11,098 bases of DNA, taken from contig JAAYGJ010000206.1 in NCBI GenBank assembly GCA_012727745.1, forward strand, positions 1 to 11,098, read 5' to 3'. The stretch comes from Clostridia bacterium (GTDB taxonomy: Bacteria > Bacillota > DSM-521 > Neomoorellales > Neomoorellaceae). This document shows, in pieces, positions 1-7,464 of this stretch (position 1 is its first letter; every line of letters begins with the position of its first letter). Under the pieces are notes generated by a model that saw only the letters and a program-made list of their open reading frames with translations, searched no databases and had not been told where the DNA came from. Position numbers and translations under genes: made by a program.

Positions 1-819
1 GATGCTTTTGCTCCTAACGCCAAAATAATTCATATCGAGATCGACGCTGCCGAGATTGGGAAGGTTGTAGAGGCCCATATTCCTATTGTCGGTGATGCCC
101 GTGAGGCATTACAGGCTTTACTGGCTAAACTGGATAGCAGCAGCGCTCACCCTGACTGGCACCAGCAGATTCGGGAGTGGCAGGAAAAGTACCCCATATC
201 TTATGATGAATGTGGCTTGAAACCCCAGTATGTGATTGAGCAATTATATAATTTAACCGGGGGACGGGCTATTGTCAGTACTGATGTGGGCCAGCATCAG
301 ATGTGGGCCATCCATCACTACCTCCTAGAACGGCCGCGGGCTTTTCTTTCTTCCAGCGGCTTGGGGACTATGGGTTACGGTTTGCCGGCGGCTATTGGTG
401 CTGCGATTGCCCGCCCTGGCGAGACGGTGGTCGTTATCACCGGGGACGGCAGCTTGCAGATGAATATCCAGGAGCTGGCTACTCTTAGTTATTACCGTAT
501 TCCGGTAAAGATTGTCCTCCTGGACAACGGTTACCTGGGTATGGTGCGCCAGTGGCAGGAATTCTTTTTTGACAGCCGCTATGCTTATACGGAAATAGGC
601 AGCAGCAATCCGGACTTTGTCAAAATAGCCGAGGCTTATCGTGTGCCTGCTCGGCAGGTGACGGAACGGGATGGGGTTATTCCGGCTTTGGAAGAGGCCC
701 TGGCCACCGACGGTCCTTTTTTGGTAGACATTAAAGTGGACCGGGAAGAGAATGTCCTGCCGATGGTGCCTCCTGGCGGGGTTTTAAATAAGATGGTTAT
801 GGGAGGTAGGCGAGTATGA
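1..819 (+). CDS. ilvB: Acetolactate synthase large subunit, C-terminal half (5' end outside window)
   Basis: This is the catalytic subunit of acetohydroxyacid synthase. It condenses two pyruvates to acetolactate (valine/leucine) or pyruvate plus 2-ketobutyrate to acetohydroxybutyrate (isoleucine), using ThDP, Mg and FAD. The frame is open from base 1 without a stop, giving 272 residues, about half of the usual 550-570; the N-terminal half with the catalytic Glu lies upstream. Seen in order: the end of the central FAD-contacting domain (IIHIEIDAAEIGK), then the ThDP-binding C-terminal domain with TDVGQHQMW, GLGTMGYGLPAAIGA, the GDGS Mg/ThDP motif (Asp codon 445-447) and DNGYLGMVRQWQ. The Trp at 553-555 is the residue linked to 2-ketobutyrate preference, so this looks like a standard enzyme suited to isoleucine synthesis. 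The end (PMVPPGGVL) is typical. The stop overlaps the ilvN start as ATGA. A TTG at 217 is internal, not the start. Confidence 0.97.
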   Translation, partial: DAFAPNAKIIHIEIDAAEIGKVVEAHIPIVGDAREALQALLAKLDSSSAHPDWHQQIREWQEKYPISYDECGLKPQYVIEQLYNLTGGRAIVSTDVGQHQMWAIHHYLLERPRAFLSSSGLGTMGYGLPAAIGAAIARPGETVVVITGDGSLQMNIQELATLSYYRIPVKIVLLDNGYLGMVRQWQEFFFDSRYAYTEIGSSNPDFVKIAEAYRVPARQVTERDGVIPALEEALATDGPFLVDIKVDREENVLPMVPPGGVLNKMVMGGRRV

Positions 820-1298
820 AACGGACCCTGTCGGTTTTAGTAGAGAATCGTCCTGGAGTTTTAACCAGAGTAGCCGGTCTATTCAGCCGCCGGGGTTACA
901 ACATTGACAGCCTGGCTGTGGGCCGCACCGAAACCCCTTCCCTTTCGCGGATGACCATCGTTGTTGACGGTGACGAGCGGATTATTGAACAGGTATGCAA
1001 GCAGCTGCACAAGTTGATCGACGTGATTAAGCTTAGCGATATTACCGATGAGCCCCATGTGGACCGGGAATTAGTTTTGATCAAAGTAAATGCTGAACCG
1101 GCTGTCCGGGGTGAGATTATGCAGATAGTTGACATCTTTCGGGCCCGGATTGTGGATATTGCCCGCAATAGCCTGATTATTGAGGCTACCGGGGATGCCG
1201 GCAAGATTGATGCAATCGAAAATTCGTTACGCCCCTTTGGCATCCGGGAAGTGGTAAGGACTGGTAAAATAGCCATGCTTCGGGGCAGCAAAGAATAA
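816..1298 (+). CDS. ilvN: Acetolactate synthase small (regulatory) subunit
   Basis: This is the regulatory subunit of acetohydroxyacid synthase. It activates the large subunit and in the family carries valine feedback inhibition. At 160 residues it has the normal length for a bacterial IlvN/IlvH. An N-terminal ACT domain (about residues 3-77) has the characteristic LSVLVENRPGVLTRVAGLFSRRGYNIDSL region (residues 5-33). A C-terminal small-subunit domain (about 83-157) contains RELVLIKV and the region ending near GIREVVRTGKIAM. The ATG overlaps the upstream ilvB stop by 4 bp and has a GGAGGT ribosome binding site at 802-807, 8 bp away, so translation is probably coupled. It sits between two large-subunit genes and could serve either or both; the sequence does not say which. 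Confidence 0.97.
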   Translation: MKRTLSVLVENRPGVLTRVAGLFSRRGYNIDSLAVGRTETPSLSRMTIVVDGDERIIEQVCKQLHKLIDVIKLSDITDEPHVDRELVLIKVNAEPAVRGEIMQIVDIFRARIVDIARNSLIIEATGDAGKIDAIENSLRPFGIREVVRTGKIAMLRGSKE

Positions 1299-1304
1299 GG
1301 GATT

Positions 1305-1309
1305 GGAGG
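1305..1309 (+). promoter_or_regulatory. Ribosome binding site of the second acetolactate synthase gene
   Basis: A GGAGG lies 9 bp before the ATG at 1319 in the 20-bp gap after ilvN. It fixes the start of the second large-subunit gene and shows that this gene is translated from its own strong site. Confidence 0.8.
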
Positions 1310-1318
1310 CAGGCAGCG

Positions 1319-2974
1319 ATGGCTGAGGAACGTAGCGGTGCCCGGGCTTTGCTGGAAGTTTTACAGCAGGAAGGGGTTGAGCTAGTTTTTGGCTATCCGG
1401 GCGGAGCTGTTTTGCCCCTGTATGATGAATTGGGCCGCAGCAGTATCCGCCATGTCCTGGTACGTCAGGAGCAGGCTGCCGTCCATGCAGCCAGCGGTTA
1501 TGCTCGCGTCAGCGGCAAGACCGGGGTTTGTTTCGCCACTTCGGGTCCGGGGGCAACTAACCTGGTGACGGGTATTGCCACGGCTTACATGGATTCAGTG
1601 CCGGTGGTAGCTTTCACCGGCCAGGTGCCGACGACTATGGTCGGCAGCGATGCCTTCCAGGAAACAGATATTACCGGCATTACCTTGCCTATTACCAAGC
1701 ATAATTACCTTGTCAACGATGTTAAGGACCTGCCCCGGATTGCCAAGGAAGCGTTTTATATTGCCAGTACCGGTCGCCCTGGCCCGGTACTGGTGGATAT
1801 CCCAAGAGATGTAGCATTGACTCCCTGCCAGGAAGCAGTGCCGCAAGAGGTGGAGCTGCGGGGCTATAAACCTACCTACCAGGGGCATCCTGGACAGATA
1901 CGGGCCCTGGCCCAATTATTGGCCGAGGCTAAACGCCCCCTGATATTTGTCGGCGGTGGGGTAGTGGCTTCAGGTGCCGAGGAGCTTTTGCGCCAGTTGG
2001 CTGAAAAAATCCAGATCCCGGTGGCTACCTCCCTTACCGGGCTGGGGGCTTTTCCTGAAGATCATCCCCTTTCTTTAGGATTGATTGGCCTGCATGGTAA
2101 GCCCTATGCCAATTTTGCTGTCAAGGAATGTGACCTGCTGCTGGGTCTGGGCGTGCGCTTTGATGAACGCGTAACCGGTGCTTTACAACAATTTGCTCCC
2201 CAGGCCAAAATTGCCCATCTGGATATTGACCCGGCAGAAATTGGTAAGAATGTTAGGGTCGATTTACCCCTGGTCGGTGATTTGAACTGCATTATCAAAG
2301 AGTTGCTGCCGCTTCTGAAGCCTTACGACGCTGCTCCATGGCTGGCGCGGATTAAGGCTTTACGCAGCAGCTACCCCCTTATCGCCAGTCCCGGCGGTGA
2401 GCTGCAGACACCGTGGGTTATTGAACGTCTGGGGGAAATGACCCGCGGCAGAGCGATTATTACTACTGATGTCGGTCAGCACCAGATGTTTGCGGCACTG
2501 TTTTACGGTTATACTGAGCCGCGTACTTTCATTTCTTCCTGCGGCCTGGGCACGATGGGATATGGCTTGCCGGCGGCCATCGGTGCCGCGCTGGCCCGTC
2601 CGGATAAGCAGGTGTGGCTGGTTACCGGAGAGGGTAGTTTACAGATGCATATGGCCGAACTGGCTACGGCCCGGGAACAGGGCTTAGCTATAAAAATCCT
2701 GCTTTTTAATAATAATTGCCTGGGGATGGTGCGCCAGCTTCAGCATGATTATTATCAGGGCCGTTATACGGCTGTCAAGTTTAGCGGCAATCCTGATTTT
2801 GTCCGTCTGGCTGAATGTTATGGAGCTGCTGCTTTGCGCATCAGCAAGCCTGAAGAAGTAGTGCCGGCGTTGGCAGAGGCAATGCAAAATGATCGTTTAA
2901 CTTTGATTGAATGCCTGGTGAGCGAAGAAGAAATGGTTAATACTATGGCCCCACCGGGTGAAGTGATCAGGTAA
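1319..2974 (+). CDS. ilvB: Second acetolactate synthase large subunit, divergent active site
   Basis: This is a complete 551-residue ThDP-dependent enzyme of the acetohydroxyacid synthase family. Its N-terminal pyrimidine-binding domain (about 1-165) has FGYPGGAVLPLYD, the catalytic Glu51 in VRQEQAAVHAASGYAR, Gln114 in DAFQE and Lys127 in ITKHNY. The central domain (about 190-335) has Arg280 in GVRFDERVTG, the family residue that binds the second keto acid. The C-terminal ThDP domain (about 365-535) has TDVGQHQM and GLGTMGYGLPAAIGA. These residues argue for a true acetolactate synthase rather than an oxalyl-CoA or indolepyruvate decarboxylase. Two sites differ from the partial ilvB upstream: the Mg motif reads GEGS (Glu438) instead of GDGS, and MVRQL (Leu474) replaces MVRQW. 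In the shared C-terminal half it clearly resembles that ilvB but is well diverged, so it is an old paralogue. By inference it makes acetolactate with little 2-ketobutyrate preference; a weakened or regulatory role is also possible. Confidence 0.93.
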   Translation: MAEERSGARALLEVLQQEGVELVFGYPGGAVLPLYDELGRSSIRHVLVRQEQAAVHAASGYARVSGKTGVCFATSGPGATNLVTGIATAYMDSVPVVAFTGQVPTTMVGSDAFQETDITGITLPITKHNYLVNDVKDLPRIAKEAFYIASTGRPGPVLVDIPRDVALTPCQEAVPQEVELRGYKPTYQGHPGQIRALAQLLAEAKRPLIFVGGGVVASGAEELLRQLAEKIQIPVATSLTGLGAFPEDHPLSLGLIGLHGKPYANFAVKECDLLLGLGVRFDERVTGALQQFAPQAKIAHLDIDPAEIGKNVRVDLPLVGDLNCIIKELLPLLKPYDAAPWLARIKALRSSYPLIASPGGELQTPWVIERLGEMTRGRAIITTDVGQHQMFAALFYGYTEPRTFISSCGLGTMGYGLPAAIGAALARPDKQVWLVTGEGSLQMHMAELATAREQGLAIKILLFNNNCLGMVRQLQHDYYQGRYTAVKFSGNPDFVRLAECYGAAALRISKPEEVVPALAEAMQNDRLTLIECLVSEEEMVNTMAPPGEVIR

Positions 2975-2985
2975 ATATTTTTCCA

Positions 2986-2993
2986 GGGGAAGG
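2986..2993 (+). promoter_or_regulatory. Ribosome binding site selecting the GTG start of leuA
   Basis: GGGGAAGG lies 10 bp before the GTG at 3004 in the 29-bp gap after the second ilvB. An ATG at 2997 is closer but out of frame with leuA, so GTG at 3004 is the supported start. Confidence 0.65.
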
Positions 2994-3003
2994 TTGATGT
3001 TTT

Positions 3004-4569
3004 GTGCCAGAAGAACCAAGAAAAATTTATATCTTTGATACCACCCTGCGCGATGGAGAGCAATCGCCGGGTGTAAGCCTTAACCTCAAAGAAAAACTGG
3101 AAATAGCTCACCAATTAGCCCGCCTCGGTGTGGATGTGATTGAGGCAGGTTTTCCTATAGCTTCGCTCGGGGACTTTGAGGCGGTCCGGGCGGTGGCGGC
3201 AGAAGTAGAGGGGCCGGTAATCGCCGGCCTTGCTCGGACTAACGAGCGGGATATTGACCGCGCCTGGGAGGCCCTTCAGGTAGCCAAACGCCCGCGTATT
3301 CACGTATTTATTGCTACTTCTGATATCCACCTGAAGTATAAACTGCGCATGAGCCGGGAACAGGTGCTGGAGGCAGTCCGCAAGGGTGTTAGCCTTGCTA
3401 AAAGTTACTGCGAGGATGTTGAATTTTCTCCTGAAGACGCTTCCCGTAGCGATCTCGATTTTTTGTGCCAGGTGCTGGAAACAGCTATTGCCTGCGGCGC
3501 TACGGTGGTAAATATTCCCGATACGGTAGGTTATGCCACACCGCAGGAATTTGGACAGCTTATTAAGCAGATTCGCCAGCGAGTTGCCGGGAACGAACGG
3601 GTCCAGATTAGCGTCCACTGTCATAACGACCTGGGGTTGGCGGTAGCCAATTCTCTGGCAGCTATTGAAAATGGGGCGACACAAATCGAAGGCACTATTA
3701 ACGGTATAGGTGAGCGGGCCGGCAACACAGCCCTGGAAGAGTTGATCATGGCTCTTTACACCAGGCGTTATTACTATAATTGCCGGACTGCGATTGTAAC
3801 TCAAGAAATATACCGTACCAGCAAGCTGGTGAGCAGGCTTACCGGTATGCCGGTGCAGTACAACAAAGCTATAGTTGGTAAGAATGCCTTTACCCATGAG
3901 GCCGGTATTCACCAGGATGGCGTCTTAAAAGAGCGGACCACCTATGAAATTATGAACCCGGCTATGATCGGCTTGATTCAAGACAATATTTATCTGGGCA
4001 AACATTCCGGCCGTCATGCTTTACGCCAGCGTTTGGAGCAGCTGGGATTTAAACTGAATGAAGCCGAATTGGATAGGGCTTTTGCGCGCTTTAAGAATTT
4101 GGCTGACCGCAAGAAGGAAATCAGTGACCGTGACCTGGAAGCTATAGTGGCACATGAGGTTAAAGATATTCCGGAAAAATTCGTCCTGGAACATATCCAC
4201 ATATCTACTGGCAATCGGGTTGTGCCTACAGCCACTATTGGCCTGCGGTTAAACGGGACTCTGCGGGAAGAGGCTGCTTGCGGCGAAGGCCCCGTGGATG
4301 CAGCTTTTAATGCTATTGACAAAGCTACCGGAATTCCGGTATGCCTCAAATCCTATCACCTCAGTGCCGTTACCGGCGGCAAGGATGCTGTCGGCGAAGT
4401 AACGGTTAAAGTGGAATATAATAACAAAGTATACATCGGTCGCGGCATCAGTACTGATATCCTGGAGGCCAGTGCCCGTGCTTACCTCAACGCTGTCAAT
4501 AAAGTGGTCTACGAGCTGGGGGATGAGGTCTTGGCGGCGAAACCGGTTGAGGCTGGAGCGGCGAAATAG
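3004..4569 (+). CDS. leuA: 2-isopropylmalate synthase
   Basis: LeuA catalyses the first committed step of leucine synthesis: acetyl-CoA plus 2-ketoisovalerate gives 2-isopropylmalate. It is 521 residues long, the usual size for the bacterial enzyme with a full regulatory domain. The DRE-TIM barrel (about 1-275) shows DTTLRDGEQSPG (residues 12-23; catalytic Arg16, metal-binding Asp17), HCHNDLG with the metal-binding His205 and His207, and NGIGERAGN (233-241). A linker region contains NAFTHEAGIHQDGVLK (residues 294-309) and GKHSGRHAL. The C-terminal LeuA allosteric domain (about 385-510) indicates leucine feedback control. The start is GTG with a good ribosome binding site. It is distinguished from the cimA paralogue in the same operon by the canonical LeuA signatures DGEQSPG and SVHCHNDLGLAVANS. 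It is separated from leuC by 51 bp. Confidence 0.97.
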   Translation: MPEEPRKIYIFDTTLRDGEQSPGVSLNLKEKLEIAHQLARLGVDVIEAGFPIASLGDFEAVRAVAAEVEGPVIAGLARTNERDIDRAWEALQVAKRPRIHVFIATSDIHLKYKLRMSREQVLEAVRKGVSLAKSYCEDVEFSPEDASRSDLDFLCQVLETAIACGATVVNIPDTVGYATPQEFGQLIKQIRQRVAGNERVQISVHCHNDLGLAVANSLAAIENGATQIEGTINGIGERAGNTALEELIMALYTRRYYYNCRTAIVTQEIYRTSKLVSRLTGMPVQYNKAIVGKNAFTHEAGIHQDGVLKERTTYEIMNPAMIGLIQDNIYLGKHSGRHALRQRLEQLGFKLNEAELDRAFARFKNLADRKKEISDRDLEAIVAHEVKDIPEKFVLEHIHISTGNRVVPTATIGLRLNGTLREEAACGEGPVDAAFNAIDKATGIPVCLKSYHLSAVTGGKDAVGEVTVKVEYNNKVYIGRGISTDILEASARAYLNAVNKVVYELGDEVLAAKPVEAGAAK

Positions 4570-4604
4570 GGCCTGTACTATCAGAAAAATGTTATCTGCA
4601 TATG

Positions 4605-4613
4605 AAAGAGGGG
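4605..4613 (+). promoter_or_regulatory. Ribosome binding site selecting the GTG start of leuC
   Basis: AAAGAGGGG ends 7 bp before the GTG at 4621. The in-frame ATG two codons later (4627) is 13 bp away, so GTG is preferred; the resulting N-terminus MGMTITEKIL fits the family. Confidence 0.65.
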
Positions 4614-4620
4614 TTAAACC

Positions 4621-5880
4621 GTGGGAATGACTATTACTGAGAAAATCCTGGCCGCTCATGCCGGCCTGGAGCAGGTTGAACCGGGCCAACTGGTAAATGC
4701 CAGGATTGACCTGGCCCTGGGAAATGACATTACCGCACCGCTGGCCATTAAAGAATTTCGCAAGCTAGGTGTTAAAGTATTTGATCCAGAGCGGATTGCC
4801 CTGGTGCCGGATCATTTTACTCCGGCCAAGGATATAAAGTCAGCTGAACAGGCCAAGCTATTACGGGATTTTGCCCGGGAACAGAAAATAAGCAACTATT
4901 TTGAAGTTGGCCGCATGGGTATCGAACACTGTCTGTTACCGGAGCAGGGCCTGGTTGGCCCCGGGGATCTGGTTATTGGCGCCGACTCCCATACCTGCAC
5001 TTATGGTGCCCTGGGAGCGGTAGCTACCGGCATTGGCTCTACTGATCTGGCGGCGGCTATGGCTACCGGTGAATGCTGGTTCAGGGTACCGGAAACCATC
5101 CTGTTGCGTTATCACGGCCAGTTGCAGCCCTATGTAGGCGGTAAGGATTTGATTATTTATACGATCGGCCAGATCGGTGTTGACGGCGCTCGCTACATGG
5201 CGATGGAGTTTACAGGTGAGGCTATTGCTGCCCTCTCTATGGACGGTCGCTTTACCATGGCCAACATGGCGATTGAGGCAGGGGCCAAGAACGGTATTTT
5301 CCCGGTTGATGCTAAAACCCTGGCCTATATCGAAGGGCGGCTGCAGCGGGACTACCGTGTTTTTCAAAGTGACGCTGACGCTACCTATGCCGAGATCATA
5401 GATATTGATGCCAGTTCGATTGAGCCGCAGGTAGCTTTGCCCCATCTGCCGGAAAATGCCAGAAGTGTACGGGAGCTGGGAGAGATAAAAATTGACCAGG
5501 TGGTAATCGGCAGCTGTACCAATGGCCGCCTTGAGGATCTGCGGCAGGCGGCAGCAATCCTGAAAGGCCGCCAGGTGCATCCGGAAATCAGAGCGATTAT
5601 CATCCCCGGGACCCAGCAGATTTATAGAGAAGCCCTAGACGAAGGGTTAATTCAGATTTTCATTGACGCCGGGGCTGCTGTCTCCACGCCCACCTGCGGA
5701 CCCTGCCTGGGAGGGCATATGGGTATTTTGGCTAAAGGAGAACGGGCTGTAGCTACTACCAATCGTAATTTTGTCGGCCGCATGGGCCATCCTGAGAGCG
5801 AAGTTTATCTGGCCGGCCCGGCAGTAGCTGCTGCCAGCGCGATTAAAGGACGAATAGCTGCTCCCGAGGAGGTAAGATAA
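4621..5880 (+). CDS. leuC: 3-isopropylmalate dehydratase large subunit
   Basis: This is the aconitase-family large subunit. With LeuD it isomerises 2-isopropylmalate to 3-isopropylmalate. The LeuCD pair can also convert citramalate to 3-methylmalate in the citramalate route to isoleucine, which fits the cimA gene downstream. At 419 residues it belongs to the shorter LeuC type (about 420, against about 466 in Escherichia coli). Motifs seen are GADSHTCTYG (120-129) and the three [4Fe-4S] cluster cysteines: Cys299 in GSCTNGR, and Cys359 and Cys362 in PTCGPCLGG. NRNFVGRMGH (381-390) is a substrate-region motif. The stop overlaps the leuD start by one base (TAATG), so the two subunits are probably made in a coupled way. 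Confidence 0.97.
   Translation: MGMTITEKILAAHAGLEQVEPGQLVNARIDLALGNDITAPLAIKEFRKLGVKVFDPERIALVPDHFTPAKDIKSAEQAKLLRDFAREQKISNYFEVGRMGIEHCLLPEQGLVGPGDLVIGADSHTCTYGALGAVATGIGSTDLAAAMATGECWFRVPETILLRYHGQLQPYVGGKDLIIYTIGQIGVDGARYMAMEFTGEAIAALSMDGRFTMANMAIEAGAKNGIFPVDAKTLAYIEGRLQRDYRVFQSDADATYAEIIDIDASSIEPQVALPHLPENARSVRELGEIKIDQVVIGSCTNGRLEDLRQAAAILKGRQVHPEIRAIIIPGTQQIYREALDEGLIQIFIDAGAAVSTPTCGPCLGGHMGILAKGERAVATTNRNFVGRMGHPESEVYLAGPAVAAASAIKGRIAAPEEVR
5866..5873 (+). promoter_or_regulatory. Strong ribosome binding site of leuD inside leuC
   Basis: GAGGAGGT lies in the last codons of leuC, 6 bp before the leuD ATG. This strong match fits balanced production of the two dehydratase subunits. Confidence 0.7.
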
Positions 5881-6380
5881 TGATTATTCAGGGTAAATGC
5901 CACACCTTTGGCAATGATATCGATACGGACGTTATTATCCCGGCCAGGTATTTGAACACGTCCGACCCGCAAGAGCTGGCGCGGCACTGTATGGAGGACC
6001 TTGACCCCGGTTTTGCCGGGCGGGTACAGCAGGGGGATATAATTGCTGCCGGCAAGAATTTTGGTTGCGGCAGCTCCAGAGAACATGCCCCCCTGGCTAT
6101 CAAGGCGGCAGGGGTCAGGGCAGTGATTGCCGCTTCTTTTGCCCGGATTTTTTACCGCAATGCGATCAATATTGGCTTGCCTATCTTTGAGTCAGCAGCT
6201 GCTGCTGCAGGCATACAAGCCGGTGATGAAGTTAAGATAGATGCTGAGCAAGGTGTAATCGTTAATTTAACCCGGGGGGAAAGCTATGAGGTTACTCCCC
6301 TCCCACCCTTCATACAGGAGATTATTGCTGCCGGCGGCTTAATGCCCTGGGTGGCCCGGAAGGTGAATCGCGATGTATAA
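5880..6380 (+). CDS. leuD: 3-isopropylmalate dehydratase small subunit
   Basis: This is the swivel-domain partner of LeuC in isopropylmalate isomerase. It has 166 residues, the short LeuD type that pairs with the short LeuC type upstream (Escherichia coli LeuD is about 200). Seen motifs: GNDIDTDVIIPARYLNTSDP (11-30), which is the signature of the substrate-recognition loop region, then GKNFGCGSSREHAP (58-71) and SFARIFYRNAINIGLP (86-101). It overlaps leuC by one base and leuB by 8 bp, so it sits inside a translationally coupled leuC-leuD-leuB block. The YLNT loop is of the isopropylmalate type rather than homoaconitase or aconitase, but this distinction is from family knowledge and not fully decisive. 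Confidence 0.96.
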   Translation: MIIQGKCHTFGNDIDTDVIIPARYLNTSDPQELARHCMEDLDPGFAGRVQQGDIIAAGKNFGCGSSREHAPLAIKAAGVRAVIAASFARIFYRNAINIGLPIFESAAAAAGIQAGDEVKIDAEQGVIVNLTRGESYEVTPLPPFIQEIIAAGGLMPWVARKVNRDV

Positions 6381-7464
6381 AATAGCAGTTTTACCCGGCG
6401 ATGGCATTGGTCCTGAAATAGTGCCGGAGGCCATTAAGGTACTGGAAGCTGTCAGCCGGCTTTATGATATTGAGTTTCAATATACTGAGGCCCTAATCGG
6501 CGGGGCGGCTATTGACAAGCGGGGGCAAGCCCTGCCGCCGGAAACCCTGGAGCTATGCTACCAGAGCGATGCGGTACTGTTGGGTTCGGTAGGAGGGCCT
6601 AAATGGGATACTTTGCCGGCTGAAAAGCGGCCGGAGACGGCAGCCCTGTTGCCCCTACGCAAAAAGCTAGGACTTTACGCTAACCTGCGACCTGCTTATT
6701 TGTTTGCACCGCTGGCAGAAGCCTCGCCCCTGAAAAAGGAAGTGGTCAGCGGCACTGATTTGTTGATTGTCAGGGAACTGACCGGGGGACTTTACTTTGG
6801 CGAGAAAAAGCGGGAAAAGACAGTTACCGGTGAGGTGGCCTATGATACAATGGTCTATACCACTGAGGAGATCGAACGCATTGTCCGCCTGGCTTTCACT
6901 ATAGCTCGCCAGCGTCGCCGTCATCTGACCAGCGTGGATAAAGCCAACGTGCTAACCAGCTCCCGCCTGTGGCGGGATACGGTGGAACGGCTGAAAAATG
7001 AGTATCCCGACGTGACGGTTACTCACATGTATGTTGATAACTGTGCTATGCAGCTGGTACGCCGCCCGGACCAGTTTGACGTAATTGTAACCGAGAATAC
7101 CTTTGGCGATATTTTAAGCGACCAGGCTTCTGTCCTGACCGGCTCTTTGGGGATGATACCTTCAGCTAGCATTGGCGGCCGGGTAGCCCTCTATGAACCG
7201 GCAGGAGGCTCGGCCCCGGATATCGCCGGCCAGCAGAAGGCTAACCCGCTGGCTATGATTCTTTCGGCAGCAATGATGCTAAAATATTCATTCAAACTGG
7301 ACCAGGCTGCGGCAGCAGTGGAGTCAGCTGTGGACCGCGTACTTGCTGAGGGCTATCGTACCCAGGATATTTATTCACCGGGTACCAAAGTGGTAGGTAC
7401 GGCGGCTATGGGTGACCTGGTCCGGCAGGAGCTGGAAAGGGAGACAAGATGGAAAAAATCCTGA
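6373..7464 (+). CDS. leuB: 3-isopropylmalate dehydrogenase
   Basis: LeuB oxidatively decarboxylates 3-isopropylmalate to 2-ketoisocaproate with NAD. In organisms with CimA it also turns 3-methylmalate into 2-ketobutyrate. The 363-residue length is normal. Seen: LPGDGIGPE (7-15), the substrate arginines in LPLRKKLGLYANLRP (Arg96, Arg106) and VREL (Arg134), Tyr141, Lys190 in VDKANVL, Asp222 in YVDN, metal-binding Asp246 and Asp250 in NTFGDILSDQ, and the nucleotide-binding region EPAGGSAPDIAGQQKANP (275-292). The ribosome binding site (AAGGTGA at 6360-6366) is inside leuD, 6 bp from the ATG. It overlaps leuD by 8 bp and cimA by 16 bp. Confidence 0.97.
   Translation: MYKIAVLPGDGIGPEIVPEAIKVLEAVSRLYDIEFQYTEALIGGAAIDKRGQALPPETLELCYQSDAVLLGSVGGPKWDTLPAEKRPETAALLPLRKKLGLYANLRPAYLFAPLAEASPLKKEVVSGTDLLIVRELTGGLYFGEKKREKTVTGEVAYDTMVYTTEEIERIVRLAFTIARQRRRHLTSVDKANVLTSSRLWRDTVERLKNEYPDVTVTHMYVDNCAMQLVRRPDQFDVIVTENTFGDILSDQASVLTGSLGMIPSASIGGRVALYEPAGGSAPDIAGQQKANPLAMILSAAMMLKYSFKLDQAAAAVESAVDRVLAEGYRTQDIYSPGTKVVGTAAMGDLVRQELERETRWKKS

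Noticed and set aside
217..819. A start for the first ilvB at TTG 217
   Set aside because: The reading frame is open back to base 1 and the upstream residues match the central domain of the enzyme, so TTG 217 is an internal Leu codon.
3115..3912. A 265-codon open frame on the minus strand opposite leuA
   Set aside because: It lies wholly inside a clear leuA, has no ribosome binding site or recognisable domain, and its composition looks like an antisense shadow. Similar frames opposite leuC, leuD and cimA were left out for the same reason.
4570..4620. The 51-bp gap between leuA and leuC as a possible promoter or attenuator
   Set aside because: It holds the leuC ribosome binding site but no convincing hairpin with a T-run and no good -35/-10 pair. 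No T-box leader is visible; one could lie upstream of the window.
7198..7215. LeuB has EPAGGSAPD rather than the EPVHGSAPD seen in some dehydrogenases
   Set aside because: The AGG form is also found in standard LeuB proteins such as that of Escherichia coli, so it is not an active-site anomaly.
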